Below are positions 51,301 to 62,112 of a stretch of 64,000 bases of DNA, in pieces. The notes beneath the pieces are model-generated. The model had not been told where the DNA came from, ran no database searches, and worked only from the letters and a program-made list of their open reading frames with translations. Position numbers and translations under genes: made by a program. This DNA is from Ectobius pallidus (taxonomy: Eukaryota; Arthropoda; Insecta; Blattodea; Ectobiidae). The DNA lies in NCBI GenBank assembly GCA_964059195.1, contig CAXKWD010000005.1, positions 147,279,265 through 147,343,264 on the forward strand, read 5' to 3'. Numbering within the stretch: position 1 is the first letter of the stretch; the number at the start of each line of letters is the position of its first letter.

Positions 51301-53451
51301 TTCGGAAGGGGTTTTATGGCTAAGAATTAGGAAACCGTGCTTTTTGGAATTTTCCTATGGTTTACAGCCTAAAAGCTATACGTGTAGCACATTTCAAGTT
51401 TCTAGCTAATCTGGAAGTGGACAAACATTAATATCAGTGAGTCAGCCGTTTTTCGGGGGCTTTTTAGGGCTAAAAATTAAAAAATGTACTTTTTTGGATT
51501 CTCTTGTGGTTTACAGCCTAAAAGCTATACATGTAGCATATTTCAAGTTTGTAGCTAATTTGGAAGTGGGCAAACATTAGTGTCAGTGAGTGAGCCCTTT
51601 TTCGGGTGGGTTTTAGGGCTAAAAATTTAAAAAATGTACTTCTTGGAATTTTCCTGTGGTTTGCAGCCTAAAAGCAATACGTGTAGCATATTTCAAGTTT
51701 ATAGCTAATCTGGAAGTTAACAAACATTAATGTTAGTGAGTGAGCCCTTTCTCGGGGGCATTTTAGAGCTTAAAATTTTTAAAATGTACTTTTTGGAATT
51801 TTCCTGTAGTTTACAGCCTAAAAGCTATACGTGTAGCATATTTCAAGTTTGTAGCTAATCTGGAAGAGGACAAACATTAATGTCAGTGAGTCAGCCCTTT
51901 TTCGGGAGCTTTTTAGGGCTACAAATTAAAAAATGTATTTTTTGGAATTTTCCTCTAGCCTACAGCCTGCAAGCTATACGTGTAGCATATTTCAAGTTTG
52001 TAGATAATCTGGAAGTGGACAAACATTAATGCCAGTGAGTCAGCCCTTTTTCGGGGAGTTTTTAGGGCTAAAAATTAAGAAAATTACATTTTGGAATTTT
52101 CCGAGTATTTTACAGCCTGAAAGCTATACGTGTAGCATATTTCAAGTTTGTAGCTAATCTGGAAGTGGACAAACATTAATGTCAGTGAGTCAGCCCTTTT
52201 TCTGGGGGCTTTTTTGGACTAGATATTTAAAAAATTTACTTTTTGGAATTTTCCTGTGGTTTACAGCCTAAGAGCTATACCTGTAGCATATTTCAAGATT
52301 CTAGCTAATCTGGAAGTGGACTAACATTAATGTCAGTGAGTGAGCCCTTTTTCGGGGGGTTTTTAGGGCTAAAAATTTAAAACACGTACATTTTGCTATT
52401 TTCCTGTGGTTTACTGCCTAAAAGCTATACGTGTAGCATATTTCAAATTTGTAGCTAATCTGGAAGAGGACAAACATTAATGTCAGTGAGTCAGCCTTTT
52501 TTTGGGGGCTTTTTAGGGCTAAAAATTTAAAAAATGCACTTTTTGGAATTTTCCTGTAGTTTACAGCCTAAAAGGTATACGTGTAGCATATTTCAAGTCT
52601 CTAGCTAATCTGGAAGTGGACAAACATTAATATCAGTGAGTGAGCTTTTTTTCGGGGGCTTCTTAGGGCTAAAAATATAAAAAATGTACTTTTTGGAATT
52701 TTCCTGTAGTTTACAGCCTAAAAGCTATACGTGTAGCATATTTCAAGTTTGTAGCTAATCTGGAAGAGGACAAACATTAATGTCAGTGAGTCAGCCCATT
52801 TTCGGTGGTTTTCTAGGGCTAAAGATTTAAAAAATGTACTTTTTTTAATTTCCCTGTGGTTTGCAGCCTAAAAGCTATACGTGTAGCATATTTCAAGTTT
52901 CTAGCTAATCTGGAAGTGAACAAACATAAATGTCAGGGAGTGAGCCCTTTTTCGGGTGGTTTTTAGGTCTAAAAAATTTTAAAATGTACTTTTCTGGAAT
53001 TTCCCTGTGGTTTACAGCCTAAATCTATACGTGTAGCATATTTCAAGTTTCTAGCTAATCTGGAAGTGAACAAACATTGATGTCAGTGAGTCAGCCCTTT
53101 TTCGGGTGGGTTTTAGGTCTAAAAATTTTAAAAATGTACATTTTTGAATATTCCTGTGGTTTACAGCCTAAATCTATACGTTTAGCATATTTCATGTTTG
53201 TAGCTAATCTGGAAGTTGACAAACATTAATGACAGTGAGTCAGTCCTTTTTCGGGGGCTTTTTAGAGCTAAAAATTTAAAAAAATTTCCTTTTCGGAATT
53301 TTCCTGTAGTTTACAGCCTAAAAGCTATACGTGTAGCATATTTCAAGTTTGTAGCTAATCTGGAAGTGGACAAACATTAATGTCAGTGAGTCAGCCCTTT
53401 TCGGGGGCTTTTTAGGGCTAAAGTTCAAAAAATGTACTTTTTGGAATTTTC
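45360..53451. repeat. HOR block 25: 54-monomer compound unit
   Basis: The first 28 monomers (to about 49560) repeat block 24, sharing gctgttttggac and tcctgttgtttacag. The unit then jumps from h to c near 49560-49575 and from c to P near 49735. From there it repeats about 47190-49530 at offset about 2550 (17 monomers), then jumps from h to j-k at about 52080, to k, l, a j/P fusion, U, q, x, r, s, t. Confidence 0.86.
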
Positions 53452-55561
53452 CTGAGGTTTACAGTCTCTAAGCTATACGTGTAGCATATTTCAAGTTTCT
53501 AACTAATCTGGAAGTGGACAAGCATTAATGTCAGTGAGTCAGCCGTTTTTCGGGGGCTTTTTAGGGCTAAAAATTTAAAAAATGTACTTTTTGGGATTTT
53601 CCTGAGCTTTACAGCCTAAAAGCTATACGTGTAGCATATTTCAAGTTTCTAGCTAATCTGGAAGTGAACCAACATTAATGTCAGTGAGTGAGCCCTTTTT
53701 CTGGGGCCTTTTAGGCTAAAAATTTTAAAAATGTACTTTTTGGAATTTTCCTGTAGTTTACAGCCTAAAAGCTATACATGTAGCATATTTCAAGTTTGTA
53801 GCTTATCTGGAAGTGGACAAACATTATTGTCAGTGAGTCAGCCCTTTTTCGGAAGGGGTTTTATGGCTAAGAATTAGGAAACCGTGCTTTTTGGAATTTT
53901 CCTATGGTTTACAGCCTAAAAGCTATACGTGTAGCATATTTCAAGTTTCTAGCTAATCTGGAAGTGGACAAACATTAATATCAGTGAGTCAGCCGTTTTT
54001 CGGGGGCTTTTTAGGGCTAAAAATTAAAAAATGTACTTTTTTGGATTCTCTTGTGGTTTACAGCCTAAAAGCTATACGTGTAGCATATTTCAAGTTTGTA
54101 GCTAATTTGGAAGGGTGCAAACATTAGTGTCAGTGAGTGAGCCCTTTTTCGGGTGGGTTTTAGGGCTAAAAATTTAAAAAATGTACTTCTTGGAATTTTC
54201 CTGTGGTTTGCAGCCTAAAAGCTATACGTGTAGCATATTTCAAGTTTATAGCTAATCTGGAAGTTAACAAACATTAATGTTAGTGAGTGAGCCCTTTCTC
54301 GGGGGTATTTTAGTGCTTAAAATTTTTAAAATGTACTTTTTGGAATTTTCCTGTAGTTTACAGCCTAAAAGCTATACGTGTAGCATATTTCAAGTTTGTA
54401 GCTAATCTGGAAGAGGACAAACTTTAATGTCAGTGAGTCAGCCCTTTTTCGGGAGCTTTTTAGGGCTACAAATTAAAAAATGTATTTTTTGGAATTTTCC
54501 TCTAGCCTACAGCCTGCAAGCTATACGTGTAGCATATTTCAAGTTTGTAGATAATCTGGAAGTGGACAAACATTAATGTCAGTGAGTCAGCCCTTTTTCG
54601 GGGAGTTTTTAGGGCTAAAAATTAAGAAAATGTGCTTTTTGGAATTTTCATGTGGTTTACAGACTAAAAGCTACACGTGTAGCATATTTCAAGTTTCTAG
54701 CTAATCTGGAAGTGGACTAACATTGTCAGTGAGTGAGCCCTTTTTCGGGGGGTTTTTAGGGCTAAAAATTTCAAACACGTACATTTTGCTATTTTCCTGT
54801 GGTTTACTGCCTAAAAGCTATACGTGTAGCATATTTCAAATTTGTAGCTAATCTGGAAGAGGACAAACATTAATGTCAGTGAGTCAGCCCTTTTTCGGGG
54901 GCTTTTTAGAGCTTAAAATAAAAAAAATTACATTTTGGAATTTTCCGAGTATTTTACAGCCTGAAAGCTATACGTGTAGCATATTTCAAGTTTGTAGCTA
55001 ATCTGGAAGTGGACTAACATTAATGTCAGTGAGTGAGCCCTTTTTCGGGGGGTTTTTAGGGCTAAAAATTTAAAACACGTACATTATGCTATTTTCCTGT
55101 GGTTTACTGCCTAAAAGCTATACGTGTAGCATATTTCAAGTTTGTAGCTAATCTGGAAGTGGACAAACATTAATGTCAGTGAGTGAGCCCTTTTTCGGGG
55201 GGTTTTTAGGGCTAAAAATTTAAAACACGTACATTTTGCTATTTTCCTGTGGTTTACTGCCTAAAAGCTATACGTGTAGCATATTTCAAGTTTGTAGCTA
55301 ATAAGGAAGAGGACAAACATTAATGTCAGTGAGTCAGCCCTTTTTCGAGGGCTTTTTAGGGCTTAAAATAAAAAAATTTACATTTTGTAATTTTCCGAGT
55401 ATTTTACAGCCTGAAAGCTATACGTGTAGCATATTTCAAGTTTGTAGCTAATCTGGAAGTGGACAAACATTAATGTCAGTGAGTCAGCCCTTTTTCTGGG
55501 GCTTTTTTGGACTAAATATTTAAAAAATTTACTTTTTGGAATTTTCCTGTGGTTTACAGCC

Positions 55562-55568
55562 TATACCT
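55562..55568. other. Small deletion scar in monomer o
   Basis: The sequence reads cagcctatacctg where other o monomers read cagcctaagagctatacctg: 7 bp are missing between two cta repeats. The pattern fits replication slippage. Confidence 0.75.
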
Positions 55569-56450
55569 GTAGCATATTTCAAGTCTCTAGCTATTCTATA
55601 AGTGAACGAACATTATTATCAGTGAGTGAGCCCTTTTTCGGGTGGTATTAAGGGCTAAAAATTTTAAAAACGTCCTTTTGGCATTTTCCTGTTTTTTACA
55701 GCCTAAAAGCTATGCGTGTAGCATATTTGAACTTTGTAGCTAATCTGGAAGTGGACTAACATTTATGTCAGTGAGTCAGCCCTTTTTTGGGGGCTTTTTA
55801 GGGCTAGAAATTTAAAAAATGCGCTTTTTGGAATTTTCCTGTAGTTTACAGCCTAAAAGGTATACGTGTAGCATATTTCAAGTCTCTAGCTAATCTGGAA
55901 GTGGACAAACATTAATATCAGTGAGTGAGCTTTTTTTCGGGGGCTTCTTAGGGTTAAAAATATAAAAAATGTACTTTTTGGAATTTTCCTGTAGTTTACA
56001 GCCTAAAAGCTTTACGTGTAGCATATTTCAAGTTTGTAGCTAATCTGGAAGAGGACAAACATTAATGTCAGTGAGTCAGCCCATTTTCGGTGGCTTTCTA
56101 GGGCTGAAGATTTAAAAAATGTACTTTTTTTAATTTCCCTGTGGTTTGCAGCCTAAAAGCTATACGTGTAGCATATTTGAAGTTTCTAGCTAATCTGGAA
56201 GTGAACAAACATAAATGTCAGGGAGTGAGCCCTTTTTCGGGTGCTTTTTAGGGCTAAAAAATTTTAAAATGTACTTTTTTGGAATTTCCCTGTGGTTTAC
56301 AGCCTAAAAGCTTTACGTGTAGCATATTTCAAGTTTGTAGCTAATCTGGAAGTGGACAAACATTAATGTCAGTGAGTCAGCCCTTTTTCTGGGGGCTTTT
56401 TTGGACAAAATATTTAAAAAATTTACTTTTTAGAATTTTCCTGTGGTTTA

Positions 56451-56460
56451 CAGCCTAGCA
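56451..56460. other. Small deletion scar in monomer l
   Basis: The sequence reads cagcctagcatatttc where the l monomer has cagcctaagagctatacc then tgtagcatatttc. About 15 bp are missing between two ta-containing repeats, removing the ctatacctgtag core from this copy. Confidence 0.75.
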
Positions 56461-59400
56461 TATTTCAAGATTCTAGCTAATCTGGAAGTGGACTAACATT
56501 AATGTCAGTGAGTGAGCCCTTTTTCGGGGGGTTTTTAGGGCTAAAAATTTAAAACACGTACATTTTGCTATTTTCCTGTGGTTTACTGCCTAAAAGCTAT
56601 ACGTGTAGCATATTTCAAATTTGTAGCTAATCTGGAAGAGGACAAACATTAATGTCAGTGAGTCAGCCCTTTTTCTGGGGCTTTTTTGGACTAAATATTT
56701 AAAAAATTTACTTTTTGGAATTTACCTGTGGTTTACAGCCTAAGAGCTATACCTGTAGCATATTTCAAGTTTCTAGCTATTCTATAAGTGAACGAACATT
56801 ATTATCAGTGAGTGAGCCCTTTTTCGGGTGGTATTAAGGGCTAAAAATTTTAAAAACGTCCTTTTGGAATTTTCCTGTTTTTTACAGCCTAAAAGCTATA
56901 CGTGTAGCTTATTTGAAGTTTGTAGCTAATCTGGAAGTGGACAAACATTTATGTCAGTGAGTCAGCCCTTTTTTGGGGGCTTTTTAGGGCTAAAAATTTA
57001 AAAAATGCACTTTTTGGAATTTTCCTGTAGTTTACAGCCTAAAAGGTATACGTGTAGCATATTTCAAGTCTCTAGCTAATCTGGAAGTGGACAAACATTA
57101 ATATCAGTGAGTGAGCTTTTTTCGGGGGCTTCTTAGGGCTAAAAATATAAAAAATGTACTTTTTGGAATTTTCCTGTAGTTTACAGCCTAAAAGCTATAC
57201 GTGTAGCATATTTCAAGTTTGTAGCTAATCTGGAAGTGGACAAACATTAATGTCAGTGAGTCAGCCGTTTTTCGGGGGCTTTTTAGGGCTAAAAATTTAA
57301 AAAATGTACTTTTTGGGATTTTCCTGAGCTTTACAGCCTAAAAGCTATACGTGTAGCATATTTCAAGTTTCTAGCTAATCTGGAAGTGAACCAACATTAA
57401 TGTCAGTGAGTGAGCCCTTTTTCTGGGGCCTTTTAGGCTAAAAATTTTAAAAATGTACTTTTTGGAATTTTCCTGTAGTTTACAGCCTAAAAGCTATACA
57501 TGTAGCATATTTCAAGTTTGTAGCTTATCTGGAAGTGGACAAACATTATTGTCAGTGAGTCAGCCCTTTTTCGGAAGGGGTTTTATGGCTAAGAATTAGG
57601 AAACCGTGCTTTTTGGAATTTTCCTATGGTTTACAGCCTAAAAGCTATACGTGTAGCATATTTCAAGTTTCTAGCTAATCTGGAAGTGGACAAACATTAA
57701 TATCAGTGAGTCAGCCGTTTTTCGGTGGCTTTTTAGGGCTAAAAATTAAAAATTGTACTTTTTTGGATTCTCTTGTGGTTTACAGCCTAAAAGCTATACG
57801 TGTAGCATATTTCAAGTTTGTAGCTAATTTGGAAGTGGGCAAACATTAGTGTCAGTGAGTGAGCCCTTTTTCGGGTGGGTTTTAGGGCTAAAAATTTTAA
57901 AAATGTACTTCTTGGAATTTTCCTGTGGTTTGCAGCCTAAAAGCTATACGTGTAGCATATTTCAAGTTTATAGCTAATCTGGAAGTTAACAAACATTAAT
58001 GTTAGTGAGTGAGCCCTTTCTCGGGGGCATTTTAGAGCTTAAAATTTTTTAAATGTACTTTTTGGAATTTTCCTGTAGTTTACAGCCTAAAAGCTATACG
58101 TGTAGCATATTTCAAGTTTGTAGCTAATCTGGAAGAGGACAAACATTAATGTCAGTGAGTCAGCCCTTTTTCGGGAGCTTTTTAGGGCTACAAATTAAAA
58201 AATGTATTTTTTGGAATTTTCCTCTAGCCTACAGCCTGCAAGCTATACGTGTAGCATATTTCAAGTTTGTAGATAATCTGGAAGTGGACAAACATTAATG
58301 TCAGTGAGTCAGCCCTTTTTCGGGGAGTTTTTAGGGCTAAAAATTAAGAAAATGTGCTTTTTGGAATTTTCCTGTGGTTTACAGACTAAAAGCTACACGT
58401 GTAGCATATTTCAAGTTTCTAGCTAATCTGGAAGTGGACTAACATTGTCAGTAGTGAGCCCTTTTTCGGGGGGTTTTTAGGGCTAAAAATTTCAAACACG
58501 TATATTTTGCTATTTTCCTGTGGTTTACTGCCTAAAAGCTATACGTGTAGCATATTTCAAATTTGTAGCTAATCTGGAAGAGGACAAACATTAATGTCAG
58601 TGAGTCAGCCCTTTTTCGGGGGCTTTTTAGAGCTTAAAATAAAAAAAATTACATTTTGGAATTTTCCGAGTATTTTACAGCCTGAAAGCTATACGTGTAG
58701 CATATTTCAAGTTTGTAGCTAATCTGGAAGTGGACAAACATTAATGTCAGTGAGTCAGCCCTTTTTCTGGGGGCTTTTTTGGACTAAATATTTAAAAAAT
58801 TTACTTTTTGGAATTTTCCTGTGGTTTACAGCCTAAGAGCTATACCTGTAGCATATTTCAAGTTTCTAGCTATTCTATAAGTGAACGAACATTAATATCA
58901 GTGAGTGAGCCCTTTTTCGGGTGGTATTAAGGGCTAAAAATTTTAAAAACGTCCTTTTGGAATTTTCCTGTTTTTTACAGCCTAAAAGCTATACGTGTAG
59001 CATATTTCAAGTTTGTAGCTTATCTGGAAGTGGACAAACATTATTGTCAGTGAGTCAGCCCTTTTTCGGAAGGGGTTTTATGGCTAAGAATTAGGAAACC
59101 GTGCTTTTTGGAATTTTCCTATGGTTTACAGCCTAAAAGCTATACGTGTAGCATATTTCAAGTTTCTAGCTAATCTGGAAGTGGACAAACATTAATATCA
59201 GTGAGTCAGCCGTTTTTCGGTGGCTTTTTAGGGCTAAAAATTAAAAATTGTACTTTTTTGGATTCTCTTGTGGTTTACAGCCTAAAAGCTATACGTGTAG
59301 CATATTTCAAGTTTGTAGCTAATTTGGAAGTGGGCAAACATTAGTGTCAGTGAGTGAGCCCTTTTTCGGGTGGGTTTTAGGGCTAAAAATTTAAAAAATG

Positions 59401-61514
59401 TACTTCTTGGAATTTTTCCTGTGGTTTGCAGCCTAAAAGCTATACGTGTAGCATATTTCAAGTTTATAGCTAATCTGGAAGTTAACAAACATTAATGTTA
59501 GTGAGTGAGCCCTTTCTCGGGGGCATTTTAGAGCTTAAAATTTTTTAAATGTACTTTTTGGAATTTTCCTGTAGTTTACAGCCTAAAAGCTATACGTGTA
59601 GCATATTTCAAGTTTGTAGCTAATCTGGAAGAGGACAAACATTAATGTCAGTGAGTCAGCCCTTTTTCGGGAGCTTTTTAGGGCTACAAATTAAAAAATG
59701 TATTTTTTGGAATTTTCCTCTAGCCTACAGCCTGCAAGCTGTACGTGTAGCATATTTCAAGTTTGTAGATAATCTGGAAGTGGACAAACATTAATGTCAG
59801 TGAGTCAGCCCTTTTTCGGGGAGTTTTTAGGGCTAAAAATTAAGAAAATGTGCTTTTTGGAATTTTCCTGTGGTTTACAGACTAAAAGCTACACGTGTAG
59901 CATATTTCAAGTTTCTAGCTAATCTGGAAGTGGACTAACATTGTCAGTGAGTGAGCCCTTTTTCGGGGGGTTTTTAGGGCTAAAAATTTCAAACACGTAT
60001 ATTTTGCTATTTTCCTGTGGTTTACTGCCTAAAAGCTATACGTGTAGCATATTTCAAATTTGTAGCTAATCTGGAAGAGGACAAACATTAATGTCAGTGA
60101 GTCAGCCCTTTTTCGGGGGCTTTTTAGAGCTTAAAATAAAAAAAATTACATTTTGGAATTTTCCGAGTATTTTACAGCCTGAAAGCTATACGTGTAGCAT
60201 ATTTCAAGTTTGTAGCTAATCTGGAAGTGGACAAACATTAATGTCAGTGAGTCAGCCCTTTTTCTGGGGGCTTTTTTGGACTAAATATTTAAAAAATTTA
60301 CTTTTTGGAATTTTCCTGTGGTTTACAGCCTAAGAGCTATACCTGTAGCATATTTCAAGTTTCTAGCTATTCTATAAGTGAACGAACATTAATATCAGTG
60401 AGTGAGCCCTTTTTCGGGTGGTATTAAGGGCTAAAAATTTTAAAAACGTCCTTTTGGAATTTTCCTGTTTTTTACAGCCTAAAAGCTATACGTGTAGCAT
60501 ATTTGAAGTTTGTAGCTAATCTGGAAGTGGACAAACATTTATGTCAGTGAGTCAGCCCTTTTTTGGGGGCTTTTTAGGGCTAAAAATTTAAAAAATTGCA
60601 CTTTTTGGAATTTTCCTGTAGTTTACAGCCTAAAAGGTATACGTGTAGCATATTTCAAGTCTCTAGCTAATCTGGAAGTGGACAAACATTAATATCAGTG
60701 AGTGAGCTTTTTTTCGGGGGCTTCTTAGGGCTAAAAATATAAAAAATGTACTTTTTGGAATTTTCCTGTAGTTTACAGCCTAAAAGCTATACGTGTAGCA
60801 TATTTCAAGTTTGTAGCTAATCTGGAAGAGGACAAACATTAATGTCAGTGAGTCAGCCCTTTTTCGGTGGTTTTCTAGGGCTAAAGATTTAAAAAATGTA
60901 CTTTTTTTAATTTCCCTGTGGTTTGCAGCCTAAAAGCTATACGTGTAGCATATTTCAAGTTTCTAGCTAATCTGGAAGTGAACAAACATAAATGTCAGGG
61001 AGTGAGCCCTTTTTCGGGTGGTTTTTAGGTCTAAAAAATTTTAAAATGTACTTTTTTGGAATTTCCCTGTGGTTTACAGCCTAAATCTATACGTGTAGCA
61101 TATTTCAAGTTTCTAGCTAATCTGGAAGTGAACAAACATTGATGTCAGTGAGTCAGCCCTTTTTCGGGTGGTTTTTAGGTCTAAAAATTTTATAAATGTA
61201 AATTTTTGAATATTCCTGTGGTTTACAGCCTAAATCTATACGTTTAGCATATTTCATGTTTGTAGCTAATCTGGAAGTTGACAAACATTAATGACAGTGA
61301 GTCAGTCCTTTTTCGGGGACTTTTTAGAGCTAAAAATTTAAAAAAAATTTACTTTTTGGAATTTTGCTGTAGTTTACAGCCTAATAGCTATACGTGTAGC
61401 ATATTTCAAGTTTGTAGCTAATCTGGAATAGGACAAACATTAATGTCAGTGAGTCAGCCCTTTTCGGGGGCTTTTTAGGGCTAAAGTTCAAAAAATGTAC
61501 TTTTTGGAATTTTC

Positions 61515-62112
61515 CTGAGGTTTACAGTCTATAAGCTATACGTGTAGCATATTTCAAGTTTCTAGCTAATCTGGAAGTGAACAAACATAAATGTCAGGGA
61601 GTGAGCCCTTTTTCGGGTGGTTTTTAGGTCTAAAAAATTTTAAAATGTACTTTTCTGGAATTTCCCTGTGGTTTACAGCCTAAATCTATACGTGTAGCAT
61701 ATTTCAAGTTTCTAGCTAATCTGGAAGTGAACAAACATTGATGTCAGTGAGTCAGCCCTTTTTCGGGTGGTTTTTAGGTCTAAAAATTTTAAAAATGTAC
61801 ATTTTTGAATATTCCTGTGGTTTACAGCCTAAATCTATACGTTTAGCATATTTCATGTTTGTAGCTAATCTGGAAGTTGACAAACATTAATGACAGTGAG
61901 GCAGTCCTTTTTCGGGGGCTTTTTAGAGCTAAAAATTTAAAAAAATTTCCTTTTCGGAATTTTCCTGTAGTTTACAGCCTAAAAGCTATACGTGTAGCAT
62001 ATTTCAAGTTTGTAGCTAATCTGGAAGTGGACAAACATTAATGTCAGTGAGTCAGCCCTTTTCGGGGGCTTTTTAGGGCTAAAGTTCAAAAAATGTACTT
62101 TTTGGAATTTTC
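61515..62112. repeat. HOR block 27: 4-monomer unit a/x-r-s-t
   Basis: The first monomer starts as a and switches to x near 61550-61565, then r, s, t follow. From about 61546 the sequence matches 52885 onward at offset 8661, sharing tacttttctggaa and atttccttttcgg, which occur nowhere else that I saw. Confidence 0.86.

Larger units (their letters stand above)
53452..61514. repeat. HOR block 26: 54-monomer compound unit
   Basis: The order is a-j, k/l, l, m, n, o, P, U, q, x, k, l, j/n, o, P, U, a, b, then (c-k, o) twice, then P U q x r s t. The doubled 10-monomer part lies at about 57480-60470. The length of 8063 bp is about 20 bp below 54 full monomers, explained by two small internal deletions near 55562 and 56455. 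Confidence 0.85.

Noticed and set aside
12558..59488. Minus-strand open frames of 60-77 codons (12558, 12733, 15435, 20677, 59282)
   Set aside because: They are reverse readings of the same monomers; those at 12558-12915, 15435 and 20677 exist because the templated patch removes a stop. No coding signal is visible.
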